A DNA stretch of 58,955 bases from NCBI RefSeq assembly GCF_000003815.2, contig NC_049979.1, positions 6,044,165-6,103,119 on the forward strand, written 5' to 3'. Positions 32,844-43,780 of the stretch are shown one piece after another. The translations under genes and the position numbers were made by a program. The notes beneath the pieces were generated by a model. It saw only the letters and a program-made list of their open reading frames with translations. It was not told the DNA's origin and did not search any database. The DNA is from Branchiostoma floridae (Eukaryota; Chordata; Leptocardii; Amphioxiformes; Branchiostomatidae). The first letter of the stretch is position 1; each line of letters starts with the position of its first letter.

Positions 32844-33251
32844 AAGAGTCATATTTTGCTGTATAGTTTATTGTGTCCACCCCTTACCTTGCTTTTCTCC
32901 TGACTATGTCGGGACAGCCGATGCTGTTCTTGTGTAGGTTGAAGTTTAGGAAGATTTTAGGATCTCTTTCCATTGCAACTACCATCTCTTTTTAACCTCC
33001 TTGATCATTACCACACGGCGTACGGTGAAAATGGCACATAATGGGTGAATGTTGGTGAAACACGGTGAAAATGTGTCACCCGGATTCGCATTGTTCCCAT
33101 GTAAATATGGAAGGGTGAAAGCAAATATTGCACCTACGTGACAAAAGAGTGAAACATGGTGAAATGACGGTTTCACCCCTAGTAAAACAAACAGCAATTA
33201 CGTCATTGTGTGTTTCACGAGCTAGCGACGTGCTTGCCGCTGTCCAGTCGA

Positions 33252-33411
33252 CGGCATTGGGACTGAAGACTGCCCGCCCAGTTCCTCAGCGCAAGCCGAG
33301 GATTTTTTTCGCATTGCCGCTAGCTCCGCAAGCCGTGGAAATATCTTTGACACTGGGATTGAAGACTGCCCGCCCAATTCCAGGATTTTTTACGCTTGCA
33401 GCTAGCTAAGA
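33252..33411. repeat. Tandem duplication with GACTGAAGACTGCCCGCCCA
   Basis: About 33252-33325 and 33353-33409 share TTGGGACTGAAGACTGCCC or CTGGGATTGAAGACTGCCC, GGATTTTTT(T)(C/A)CGC and GC(C/A)GCTAGCT. It lies in a CpG-rich segment. Confidence 0.65.
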
Positions 33412-34164
33412 CGTGCACGTGATCGCAATACGCACCTCTGATTGGTTGATCCTACAGCTGTAGGGGGTTCCCCGCTATCTACTTTCTTTGCTGCCCCATG
33501 ATGCTTTGCGCCCACCCGTGTCAAAGAAAATTTCTTTTTCATTTCTACGCACACGAAAAACGCTATATTCCACAATTACATTGCAATATTGCCGTGTGGT
33601 AGTGACAGATTGTGAGATGAAGATTTCCTTCAACTGCTGGCATTGTAACGTTGTTATGCTCTGAACTTGCCAAGGACGATAACGTCCTTGGAACTTGCCC
33701 AGTGTTTCTTGACCGCCTAATCATAAGGTCCGACCTACCCCTACCTACTGGGAGGAAAGACACCACAACGTTTGGACCCTTTCGTACGCGCCGCGTTCAC
33801 TAAGAGAAACGAAGTGTGACTGATATCCATCGAATACACGTACGCAAAGATACCTTAAATGTTTTCTCTTTACCTTGCAGATATAGTACAAGTTGAATCG
33901 CGGAGGTCTTTGGTTGAATAGACGTCTACAAATACGTTGTGCAGGGCACATTGCAGGTCCTTTATTCCTGCTAATAAGCCATGTATAAACCAAGCTGCAC
34001 ATTCATGGCAGGCCGATACGTATGTCATACATACTAGTACTTGCATGGCCTTTGGCAATACCATCGAATCTGCAGGGTAGAATATCTCGCTAGCACGGTA
34101 TGGCATGGTCGACCCGGACGGACGGACGGACAGACGGACAGCAATCTAATATCAGTCTGATTGC

Positions 34165-34190
34165 CTTTCGCCGCGGAAGCGCGGCGAAAG
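34165..34190. repeat. Perfect GC-rich hairpin CTTTCGCCGCG-GAAG-CGCGGCGAAAG
   Basis: An 11-bp perfect stem with a GAAG loop, just after a (GGAC)n run (34118-34140). It sits at the right edge of the 4-kb insertion and may be part of its terminus. Confidence 0.75.
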
Positions 34191-34749
34191 ACAAAAATTC
34201 AACATTTTAAAAATGTTGCAGTCAATCTGTTTGAAAACACCATCCGTCAACTTGATATCCATAAAAACCTGTTTTTTTTAAAACAACTTTTTTAGGCTAC
34301 CCCGCGAATAAAGGTGAACTGGCGTTACTGTCATCAAAAGTTTTCATAGTTAAAGGATTGAATTTTGTCATTACTGTGAATGGAAAATAACTTAGATAAT
34401 TTCAAGGTTTGTTGCCTTGGACAAACGAAAATCCATTTGACAGTCTGATTATTTAAGGCCAAGACTTTCTTACCCAATAACTTCAGCAATACGTTTATAA
34501 ATTTTCAATTGTCCTGCTTGAAAACTAATCAATTAGAGCTAACAAAACATTGTCCTCTTCAGTAGGTGACTGGTGACCTCATTGGGGAAAAATCGAACCC
34601 TGTTGCTGAAAGATTGTCTCAAGCTTAACTTCAAGACTGTAATAAAAACCACCTCACAGCTGGAAGCTTCCAGAAATAAGGGATGACGTGATCACAGGGC
34701 AGGCCTTACTCACAGTGAAACATCTGGCTGCATGCAGTAGAAACAGCTC

Positions 34750-35365
34750 TTAGGCTTAGGTCACATTTCCAAACCGGGGCCCGGCCGGGCAGCTTTCGAG
34801 AGGGAAAAGAATCATCAGAATGCACAAAATGTCTACATAAAATTTGTGGACATAATTTGTGTATATTTCTAGGTATACATTTTGATTTTTCATTTCTATT
34901 GTTTGATTTCCTTGTTTCCTTGTTTTTCATATTAGTTTTTGGTTGATTTTGGTAGTTGATGTTTTCAAAACAACCATTAATGATTCTTAAAACTTAGAGA
35001 TCCTACCTTTTTTCTCAAATCCCAAGTTACTTTTATATGTTTTGTCTATTTTGTTTTGTATTTATTATTTCATTTGATCATTTGTAATACAACTTCTATT
35101 TCATTAGGGTATTTCACATGATGATTTCAACTTATGTTATGTGCATTTTCGTTCACTTTAATTATGTATGATTATTATTTCTGCAACTTATTTCTGGGGG
35201 AGGCCAAAGAAAAGCCACATAGGCTTCTGCCCACCCCCCGCATGTTCTTCATCTCTGTATACACATTTGTTTTTAAGCCATGCTATTATGTGCGAATAAA
35301 GAAAGAAAGAAAGAAAGAATAAACATCCCGGCCAGGCACTGGTTGGAAATGTGACCTAAGCCTTA
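34750..35365. mobile_element. PIF/Harbinger-like non-autonomous element (TTA TSD) with a nested retroposon tail
   Basis: The TIRs begin GGCTTAGGTCACATTTCCAA at 34753 and, inverted, end at 35362; similarity covers about 40 bp (GGCC(C)GGCCGGG). TTA flanks both sides (34750-34752, 35363-35365), as expected for PIF/Harbinger. Inside, TGTGCGAATAAAGAAAGAAAGAAA at about 35289 looks like a non-LTR retroposon 3' tail. No transposase is seen. Confidence 0.75.
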
Positions 35366-35884
35366 CTTGGAGTACAGCCAGCAGATATCATTATCTTATT
35401 AATGTAATAACAAGAGGGATTTTAGGCTACACAAGAGAATCGGTGGGGCGGTAGACATGAAAATTGCCACAAGTTTAATAACTGTAATAATATGCTTGTC
35501 GTCTTTATATAGATTTAACAATATTCTGCCTCAAGTCCTCTTACAGTATATTCAAATGAAATGAAATGTAAAGAACAAAAACTTTAACAATTTATACACC
35601 TTCCTTCATAACTAAAAATTGCAGAATATGGACATCTTTCTTAAGCAAGGAGCTATAAGCATTACTTTTCCTAGGAAACTCTTGAGATTAACTGTTGGCA
35701 AAAGCAAACTCAGTGTTACCGCAGTTTACCTCCGAGCAAAGGTAATAATTTATGTTCATACCTCCATGACGTCTTAAAATGTCAGAGGAGCTTGTTTTGA
35801 CCTGCGATATTTCTTAGAACTGATCATTATTCAGGAGCAAAGTGCAACCAACAACAACAACTTAAACCTTTATATTACAATAGT

Positions 35885-36100
35885 GTGTGTAGTTTAGTGG
35901 TTAGTGACCCAGCCTTTGGGCCAAGAAGCCGTGAGTTTGAATCCTGGATGCACGTTACTGGAAAGGGACACAGTCCACCATTCATTTTCAATACGTTATT
36001 AAAATTTTCCTGTAAAGTCTGTCTTCTCTGTCATGACCATTGTGTAGCCCATTTGTTCACTCGAGTTCAACTGGTTCCAGTCCCTCCCAGTTTATAACTT
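35885..36100 (+). mobile_element. tRNA-derived SINE (head and part of body)
   Basis: An A-box-like segment, TAGTTTAGTGGTTAGTG (about 35890-35906), and a B-box-like GAGTTTGAATCCTGG (about 35933-35947) have tRNA spacing, with CCAGCCTTTGGGCC between. The tRNA-like fold is imperfect, so I call it a SINE rather than a tRNA gene. The 3' boundary is uncertain. Confidence 0.55.
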
Positions 36101-36710
36101 GTTATATGTGCCTTGTAACCAGTTGGATATTGCTGTACACTGTTCAGGCACCAGGACTAGCCCTTCAAGATAGCCTTGGCAAGTTGGATGGCCCTGGCTT
36201 AATGTATTTTACAGCCAAACTAGCAAATTCATGTAGGCCTAACACGGTACAAAAACTGTTCCCCTTTGTTTTTCCCCTTTCTTTTATTCTTTTGTTTTTT
36301 CTGCATTCACTTTCCTTCTCCCTCTTGCCTTCCCTCCTTCTTCCTTCCTTCCTAATGGTATGACATTTTCGTTGTTAAATTCCATTTTTCTGCCATCATT
36401 CAAACATTATTTCCCACCTGTGGCCTTGTAATGCGCAGAGCATTGACTTGTCAGCAAGCGATGGTGGGTGAAGTTACGATCTAATTACCGGCTTTAAATC
36501 CTTAAAAGACCCATTTCGCAGGCGTTATCAGATATACAGCCTTGCCTTGTTTGACAACGTTTAATCATAAGTCGTTCCATTAAGCTGTGAGCTGGGGCAG
36601 GACCATGTGATTAGGCTGTGAGTAACTCAGCAGGGTTTGTTGTGATTTCTGTCTCACTGGGGGCGCCTGGTACAGATGTAAGGTCCCTGCTGTAGGCTAG
36701 ACAGGCTCAC

Positions 36711-37181
36711 AGAGCTGGCAAGGAGCCAACCACCTTACAGCTTACAGGAGGCTGGTACAGCTAGCCTCAATACAGGCTCTGTGGCAGCCACCTTACAGCT
36801 ACAGCAGGCTGGAAGGGTTAGCCTCTATACAGGCTCTGTGGCAGCCAACTTACAGCTTACAGCAGGCTCTGTGGCAGTCACCTTACAGCTTACAGTGGGC
36901 TGGTAGGGTTAGCCTTTATACAGGCTCTGTGGCAGCCAACTTACAGTGCACCTCTGGCAGGGCTAGCCTCTGACCAGGCTCTGTGGCAGCCACTTTACAG
37001 TTACAGCAGGCTGGTAGGGTTAGCCTCTATACAGGCTCTGTGGCAGTCACCTTACAGCTTACAGTGGGTTGGTAGGGTTAGCCTTTATACAGGCTCTGTG
37101 GCAGCCAACTTACAGCTTACAGCAGGCTGGTAGGAGTTGAGTAGCAGGTCTGAGCCTGGAAACAGTCTGGCATCCAGGCTA
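36711..37181. repeat. Minisatellite, about 57-58 bp unit, next to a MITE end
   Basis: About 7.5 units of GGCAGCCA(A/C)CTTACAG...CAGGCTGGTAGGGTTAGCCTCTATACAGGCTCTGT; some units are internally deleted. At 37154-37181 it is followed by GCCTGGAAACAGTCTGGCAT...CCAGGCTA, the same end that bounds the element at 45714-46172. Confidence 0.8.
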
Positions 37182-38139
37182 TTGCATGTCCGTGACTGGT
37201 TAGTTTCCAGAGAGGAGCATCACCTTAACAACCATCAGGTCTTCTACCCCAGCTTGTCCATATGAATCACACACTTGGGTATAGACCAGAGAGCTGGGTA
37301 ATGGCCTCTGTCAGTGATTGAGCAGAGCAGGGATGGACTTGCTGGCACCAATGGGCAGTCTACAGTCTGGGCAGTCTTCAGTCTGGGCAGACTGTCTGGG
37401 CTGTGTAGGAATCCACTTTACTAGAATCCACTCACATCTGATTTACAACCTGTGCCTGCCTCCCTGAGGATGGGCCACTATCCATACCTGTACAGGGCAA
37501 CTCAATGTGTCGGTAAATTATCAACTGTCTTCAAAGAAGAAGTCAAACCCCCTAATAGTTATGTGGATTTACATAGTAGTACCCTATTCTGTACCGTATG
37601 TACATTCATGACTTAATATTTGTTTCTTATAGAATTTAGATTATCTGCATGTATTTAGACCACATTCATTCATTTCTAGACTTTCTTTACTTGCAATTAA
37701 CCCCATGGGCATGAATTTGCAATAAAACATTATGATGTAAAAGGCCTCCATGTGGCTAGTGCACCTGCTAGACTTCAGGGTGCTTTTGTGCTAGCCTCTC
37801 CCAGGCTCCTTCGGATGCTGTAAAGGCGGTAAAAGTTGGCTAAATGGGTGAGTACTTTTCCAGAGGAGTCAGCTGGCAAAGGCATCACTTCTTTGCAACC
37901 ACTATTACCGTAATACGATGGGCAGACAACTCCACTGGCAAATCGTTCAACCCATTTGGCCAGTTTCCCTCGTTTTTTTCAGCAATGAAAGGGGGATTGC
38001 AAAGCTCCACCTGACTTCTTATGCTAGCCGAGTTAAGTTGTAAAATTAGGCCAGATAGGGAAAACTTCATATTTCCCCTTAATGTAGACTTTCTTGGCCA
38101 CTTATTCCTAACTTTGCTGAACACTACAATCCATAAGTC
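37182..38139. other. Unassigned non-coding stretch
   Basis: A local triplication of CAGTCTGGGCAG lies near 37360-37395. No gene is recognised. Confidence 0.4.
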
Positions 38140-38830
38140 CCTAAGAAAGCCTGGTAGAGGCTATGCATGCACTACTGTGCCATAGGCCTATCTTTGCAGG
38201 TCTGGTGGAGGCTAGACTACATGTACTGCTGTGCCAAGCCAGGCCTGGTGGAGGCTATACATGTACTGCTGTGCCATAGGCCTATCTTCGGAAGGCCTGG
38301 TGGAGGCTATACATGCACCTGCTGGGTGCCATTGGCCTCACTTTGGAAGGCCTGGAGGAGGCTATACATGCACTTCATGTTATGGTTCTCCTGTCGATTC
38401 GACAGATGAGCAGGCAGACAGGCATTTACCTGTTTTGCCTGACCTGCACATGCACTTCATGCACTGCTGTACCATAGGCCTATCTTTGGAAGGCCTGTTG
38501 GAGGCTATACATGCACTGCTGGGTGCCATTGGCCTGACTTTGGAAGGCCTGGAGGAGGCTATACATGCACTTCATGTACTGCTGTACCATAGGCCTATCT
38601 TTGGAAGGCCTGTTGGAGGCTACACATGAAACTGCTGGGTGCCATTGGCCTGACTTTGGAAGGCCTGGTGGAGGCTATACATGCACCTGCTGGGTGCCAT
38701 TGGCCTGACTTTGGAAGGCCTGGAGGAGGCTATACATGCACTTCATGTACTGCTGTACCATAGGCCTATCTTTGGAAGGCCTGTTGGAGGCTACACATGA
38801 AACTGCTGGGTGCCATTGGCCTGACTTTGC
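38140..38830. repeat. Minisatellite with higher-order structure, core GGCCTGGTGGAGGCTATACA
   Basis: About eleven units of 50-65 bp alternate between a GGCCTATCTTTGGAAGGCCT type and a TGCCATTGGCCTGACTTTGG type. A larger block ending CTACACATGAAACTGCTGGG appears twice almost unchanged (about 38585 and 38757). The core equals the arm of the short MITE at 28194-28251. Confidence 0.85.
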
Positions 38831-38988
38831 CCCGGTGTCCAGGACCATGAATAATAGATGAGTGTCTGGCTGGAGGAGAATCCTTCCACTCGAGTCCACC
38901 ACCTCCCGCTGTGTCTGACTCATCATCCCTGGAAACTGTGTCAAACTCTATCATACTGTTTTATTATACCCTACGCTGAGTTTGGCAC

Positions 38989-39143
38989 TACTGTAAGTGC
39001 ATTTAAGTTCGCGGGGATTTTATTTCGCGGTGGTGGGAAAAAGGACTTTTCGCAGTTGTTTTAAGTTCACGGTAGCACCATGCACCATAGTCTCTTAATG
39101 CCATGGGAAAATGTCCACCGCAAAAGTTTCTGAATTGACAGTA
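38989..39143. mobile_element. TA-flanked MITE, CTGTAAATGC family (copy 1, shortened)
   Basis: It starts TACTGTAAGTGCATTTAAG and ends AGAAACTT-type sequence inverted plus TTGACAGTA. It shares TTCGCGG, GGAAAAAGGACTTTTCGC and GCACCATGC with the copies at 47177 and 48239 (which are inverted relative to it). TA at both ends suggests Tc1/mariner-type insertion. It abuts the next MITE, sharing the TA. Confidence 0.75.
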
Positions 39144-39317
39144 CTCTCAAAGCAGAGGTTTGGCTGCAGCTGTTCTTGACACGTTTTTACTAATTTTAGG
39201 TATTTTTTTCTGGTTTTCTATTTATGCCATTTTCGTCATTTCCGAAATAGAAAGCCAGGCGAAATCGCCTAAAAACACGTCAAAAACAGCTGGAGCTGAA
39301 CCTCTCCTTGGAGAGTA
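39142..39317. mobile_element. MITE, CTCCAAGCAGAGG family (copy at 39 kb)
   Basis: The ends TACTCTCAAAGCAGAGGTT and AACCTCTCCTTGGAGAGTA are inverted, and similarity continues about 80 bp inward (GGCTGCAGCTGTT, GACACGTTTTTA, CTGG(T)TTTCTATTT). It is homologous to 9075-9233. Confidence 0.8.
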
Positions 39318-39346
39318 GTGTCAAACTTAACCATAAAGTTTTATTG

Positions 39347-39490
39347 TATTCTCCAAGCAGATGTAAAATGGTAACATTTCTCAAGTTCACGGTTCCACAG
39401 AGCAGTGGACCTTTCTACTCCCCAGAATTACCAACAGCTGGTTCCCTTGAGAAACATTACGGTTTATATTTTCTTCATCTGCTTGGACGA
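39347..39490. mobile_element. Possible MITE with CCAAGCAGATG ends
   Basis: TTCTCCAAGCAGATG and, inverted, CATCTGCTTGG about 130 bp later. Only the ends match the family. Confidence 0.4.
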
Positions 39491-41257
39491 TCTATTGAAG
39501 AGTAAAAGTTCCACCAACAAGTTTATGTCACTTCAAAATAGGTCATTCCACTGGGACATGATGCAGGTTTCCTTTCAAACTCATCACTAAAAAACTGTGT
39601 CAACTGTAATCATGTAGTTTGTATAGTTTTTTGAACGCACCTTTAGGAATTTTGCAAAATGGAGGTGAAGTTTATGTCATGTTAAAATAGGTCAGTTCAT
39701 CGACACACTGTACAGTTCACTTTGTTCCAAATCATCATAAGAGAACTGTTTCAACAGCTATTATGTAGCTTTATTCACAGTTAGGAATTCTGCAAATTGG
39801 AGCTGAAGCTTATGTCATCTTAAAACAGGTCACAAGTGAGAAGCAAGGTCGCCTTCTTTGTTCTCGCTTAAGATGATGGAAAACAGTGTCGACCACAATT
39901 ATACAGGTTTATCACTTTATGCACCTTTACCGTATATGGGAACTTCAAGTGGGTCAACCATAACCAAGGCTGTCTCATTCCATAGCAGCTGGATAGGATG
40001 CAACTTGACAAAGAATTATTCCAATTTCATATTTCTTCTTCTCTTTTTTTCTTTCTCTCTTTTTTCTTTGTCTTTCTTATTTTTTTCTGTCCTTCTTTCT
40101 TTTCCAGCCCTGCAACATTGCATCTGCCTAATACTGACAGTGTCTGAAACCCTGAAAAAATTCAAAGAAACAATCTTTTTGGATTATCCTGCAAATACAC
40201 TTAAGCGACCATTGTACCAAAAGCAAAAGAAGAAAAAAGAAATTACAGTAGCAGGTGGTTGTATGCATAACCCCCATCCAAGCCTTATGCCCTCCCTTCT
40301 TATATATACACATAGTGTATGTGTACATGCATAAAAAGTAATTAATTGTGCCTTCCCTGTTCCTTAAGTCTTGGATCTGATGAACACCTGATGTTATCTT
40401 TCTCTCCACCCAACTGTTGACCCAGTTCCAGTCTGGCACAAGTCTACAGACAGTCATTACCAGTCTGGGGAAGTCTTTGTCTCTCTCACTCATTACAAAC
40501 CTTTTACCTGCTGGAACTGTGTAGTATTGTCTGGGGATAAACACCAGGAGAAAGGGCTGATGACGAAAAACAACAAAACCTACAAGACTTGAAGACCTGG
40601 AGACAGTGTGTAAACAAACATGGAAAAGTGTGCCAGCTCACTTGAATTGAAAGCCGGCATGTGTTGGCACTTATCATTCTGAAATTGGACAATAGGCTTC
40701 ACACAAAAACTGATTAGAGCTATCAAGGAGGTGGAAAAGATCTACCCACATTTTTTACTGTTACATTTTTGTGTTCATCCAATTTTTGTGTTCAGCTCTT
40801 ATTCAGACGAGCTCTCCAACTTAAGTCTAAGCAAAAGTTGGTGGGGAAGATTGTGACTTTCTCTGAAGTTCTCATATGTCTGTTTTCTTAGGCAGAAAAT
40901 GGGGCATAGAAGTAGAGGGTCACCCTCCCCCCAATCCAGCCCCAATCCATCTCTGCCTGGAGAGCACATGTACAAGTGGTTCCAACAAAAGCTGAGAAGT
41001 GTGCCAGCCAGCTGAGAACCCACCTGGGATGACCTCACCCTCCCAGACTGGCAGGAGTGAGGTTTCAGCCCTTCAGCTGCAGGCTGGCCCTTATCAGCTG
41101 TGTACAGAGGCAGAGTCTGGCCTGTGGAACTGCTGGGGTCAGGCGGGGGTGAGAGATAGGAGTTGTGTTTTGGTCTGATGGTGAAGACATCAGGTGAAGG
41201 CTTCAGCACTCCTGCCCAGCTGTGAGATATGGACAGGTATCCTTATGACAGGTATCC
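39491..41257. other. Unassigned stretch with pyrimidine tracts
   Basis: A near-pure pyrimidine tract lies at about 40027-40106. Two GTTTATGTCA...AATAGGTCA-type segments (about 39520 and 39670) form a loose duplication. No gene is recognised. Confidence 0.4.
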
Positions 41258-42343
41258 TTATGTCCATTGTGATTTATGGACTACAGCAGGCATGTGTGTG
41301 TTTACAAACTGTCATCAGCCCCTGGGGTTCAGAACCAGGTGACGGATGGGCCAAGCAGCGCCCTCCCTGCTGCAGAGCCCCTGCCCCAGCTGTGATTCAT
41401 GGACTACAGCAGGCCTGTGTTTGTTGACAAGCTGTCAGCAGCCCCACGGGGGTCAGGACCAGGTGACTGATGGGCNNNNNNNNNNNNNNNNNNNNNNNNN
41501 NNNNNNNNNNNNNNNNNNNNNNNNNNNNNNNNNNNNNNNNNNNNNNNNNNNNNNNNNNNNNNNNNNNNNNNNNNNGGGGGGTCAGGCCCAGGTGATTGAT
41601 GGGCCAACCTGCCGGTCCCCAGGAATGTAATTTTTGCCCCACCCCCCAGAAAAGCCCTTTTTCAAGAAAAACCCCTTCCCTTCCCCAAGAAAAGTCACCG
41701 GAAGATTTCCCCCCCCCCCCAGCTGTGATTTATGGACTACAGCAGGCCTGTTTTTGTTGACAAGCTGTCAGCAGCCCCAAGGGGGCCAGGCCCAGGTGAT
41801 TGATGGGCCAAGCTGCCCCCCCCCAAGTACTGTTCCCCCCCCCCCCAGTCAAGCCCCTTCCCCCATTACAACCCCCTGCAAACTTCCCCTCCCCCCAGTA
41901 CAGCCCCCTACAGAGTCCCCCTCCCCCCAGCTGTGATCTATGGACTGCAGCAGCCCCAGTCCAGAGCAGGCCTGAGTTTGTTTACCAGCTGTCAAGGGTC
42001 AGGACCATGTGACTGACAGGCCAAGCGCCCCCCCCCCTACAAATACGGTCCCCTCCCCCCAAGAGAAGTCCCCTCCCCCAAGAGAAGTCCCCTCCCCCAG
42101 CTGTGAACTATGGACTACAACAGGCCTGTGTTTGTTTACCAGCTGTCAGCAGTCCCAAGGGTAAGGACCATGTGACTGACAGACCAAGCAGCCCCCCCCC
42201 CTTACAAGTACGGTCCCCTCCCCCCAAGAGTAGTCCCCTCCCCCCAGCTGTGATCTATGGACTACAGCAGGGCTGTGTTCCCTGCTGTGTTTGTTTACCA
42301 GCTGTCAGGTACCCCAGGGGGTCAGGACCAGGTGACTGATGGG
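41258..42343. repeat. Minisatellite with 130-200 bp units and poly-C spacers, spanning an assembly gap
   Basis: Repeated GTGATTTATGGACTACAGCA, GGCCTGTGTTTGTT(G/T)AC, AGCTGTCAGCAG, GGGGTCAGGACCAGGTGAC and TGATGGGCCAAGC occur in order at least seven times. The spacers are dominated by CCCCCC. 41476-41575 is a 100-N gap inside the array, so copy number is unknown. Confidence 0.85.
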
Positions 42344-43336
42344 CCTTTAAACTGCTGAGTGATCAAGTAAGCCTGGTCACCATGGCAACAGGGATGCTGG
42401 GGGGGGGGGTGCAGAGAGGAGCCTGTGCAGCATGTAGAAATGTGGCTTCAGTTGTTCCTCTTTTACACCTATTGCTTGTTTATTTAGTCCATTAGTGCCA
42501 AGATTGGCAGGGTAATTCTGCATGCATGATAGGTTGCAGTTTCTTCTTTCTATTTCAGCTGTAAGTTCCCCTGTGTAAACAGGTGAACATTTCTCTGGCA
42601 AGAATGTTTTCTGTATTTACTTGTCTATTTTACAAATGTATCTCAAGACAGCCTATTTTCTGCAATAGCTGTATTTGCAATCTTTTTCAACACTGCAAAC
42701 CAGATTCATGCTGACAAGTTTGTTACTGACTTGATGAAGGGATTGGAAAGAGATTAAGAAGTCACTAATTTTTGATTTAATTTTTATTTTAATTTATTTG
42801 GCATTAATGACTATGGGTATGAAACGGCACACGCATAAAGTGGACCAAGATTTGGCAATTAATCTCCATATTACGTGACATACGATATGGTACTGTTTAG
42901 CCAGTGCACCCATAGATCAAGGATGGGCTGATTATTGTTTCAAGTATCAATCTAACTTTCTATCTAACAAAAGCAATAGCAGAGTCCCTGACCCAAAGGT
43001 AAACTTTACAGCTCATTTGAAGTGTTTACAGACAAGTTACATCATTCCAGCACACGTGGTGGGATGACATCATTGTGGGCCAGGCCATTTCACTGGAGGG
43101 GGAGGGCACAGCATAGAAAGGAAACCCAAGATTTAAATATCTCCATCTGATTCATTGTAACAAAATGTCATACATTATCTTATATCAATTTATTGTTTAG
43201 TGTAAGTAGAAATTGCAGATTAATTTTGAATTCCTATTAGTAAATGGTGCTTTGTAGTTGATCTTACGAAAGTTGCTGTGTTGTGTAAATAAAGTTTTTT
43301 ATGCAAATTGTACATCTCAGTTATGTTGTATTTGTT
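42344..43336. other. Unassigned non-coding stretch
   Basis: No gene or repeat array is recognised. Confidence 0.4.
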
Positions 43337-43780
43337 ATTCAGAACACTTTGCCCACAATCCAAATTGAAGTTCTGTTCATTCCAAACAAATGGGTTCAAG
43401 GATAACCACATGTGACAACACAGCATGTATTATCGAGAAGGTTTTAATAAAAAAACTGTTGGTATTACAACTTCAGAGCTCTGGATGACCCACAGTAACT
43501 AGGAATGACATTGACCCAAAAATGAAGAGCGGCCTAAATTGGAACCTGACGTTAAATCCTACCTGCACCAGAAGAACTCTACTCTACTCCACTCTACTAT
43601 ACTATAGATAAAATCATTAAGACTCTAAGCTGTGAGAGCACTAACACAACAGAACATTATTAAGTGTTCTAATCCAAGTTGACGTTCTATTCATTCCAAA
43701 CAAACAGGTTCAAGTGCAATTAATCATTCAAAGACTCTAAACTGTGAGAGCACTGACAGAACAGAACAAAGTGTTAATGT
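43337..43780. repeat. Imperfect duplication around TTCTGTTCATTCCAAACAAA
   Basis: CCAA(A/G)TTGA(A/C)GTTCT(G/A)TTCATTCC...GGTTCAAG occurs at about 43360-43400 and 43674-43714. ACTCTAA(G/A)CTGTGAGAGC occurs at about 43620 and 43733. Confidence 0.6.

Larger units (their letters stand above)
30035..34327. mobile_element. MITE of the TTCACCTTTATCCG family apparently split by a 4-kb insertion
   Basis: 30035-30147 matches the left part of the 24591-24809 MITE (TTCACCTTTATCCGTGGGGT). 34193-34327 matches its right part in the same orientation (CCATCCGTCAACTTGATATCC, GGCTACCCC, AATAAAGGTGAAC). The block between begins GTCTTTCGC (30148) and ends GCGAAAGAC (34192), a 9-bp inverted pair. No clean target duplication is seen. 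The block carries CpG-rich segments at 31.06-31.34 and 33.2-34.2 kb and no recognised transposase. Two independent truncated MITEs are the alternative. Confidence 0.5.

Noticed and set aside
31338-33007. Possible 1.67-kb transposon with AAGGAGGTTAAAAA ends
   Set aside because: The ends match over about 15 bp but no target duplication is found, and the motif also occurs alone nearby, so pairing these two is arbitrary.
33870-34106. Minus-strand frame followed by a donor-like CAAG|GTAAAG
   Set aside because: The start context is fair and a donor is present, but the peptide matches nothing I recognise and lies inside the suspected 4-kb insertion. Transcript data would be needed.
35885-35950. Possible functional tRNA gene
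   Set aside because: A- and B-box-like motifs are present, but the arms do not form a clean cloverleaf, and unrelated sequence follows as in a SINE.
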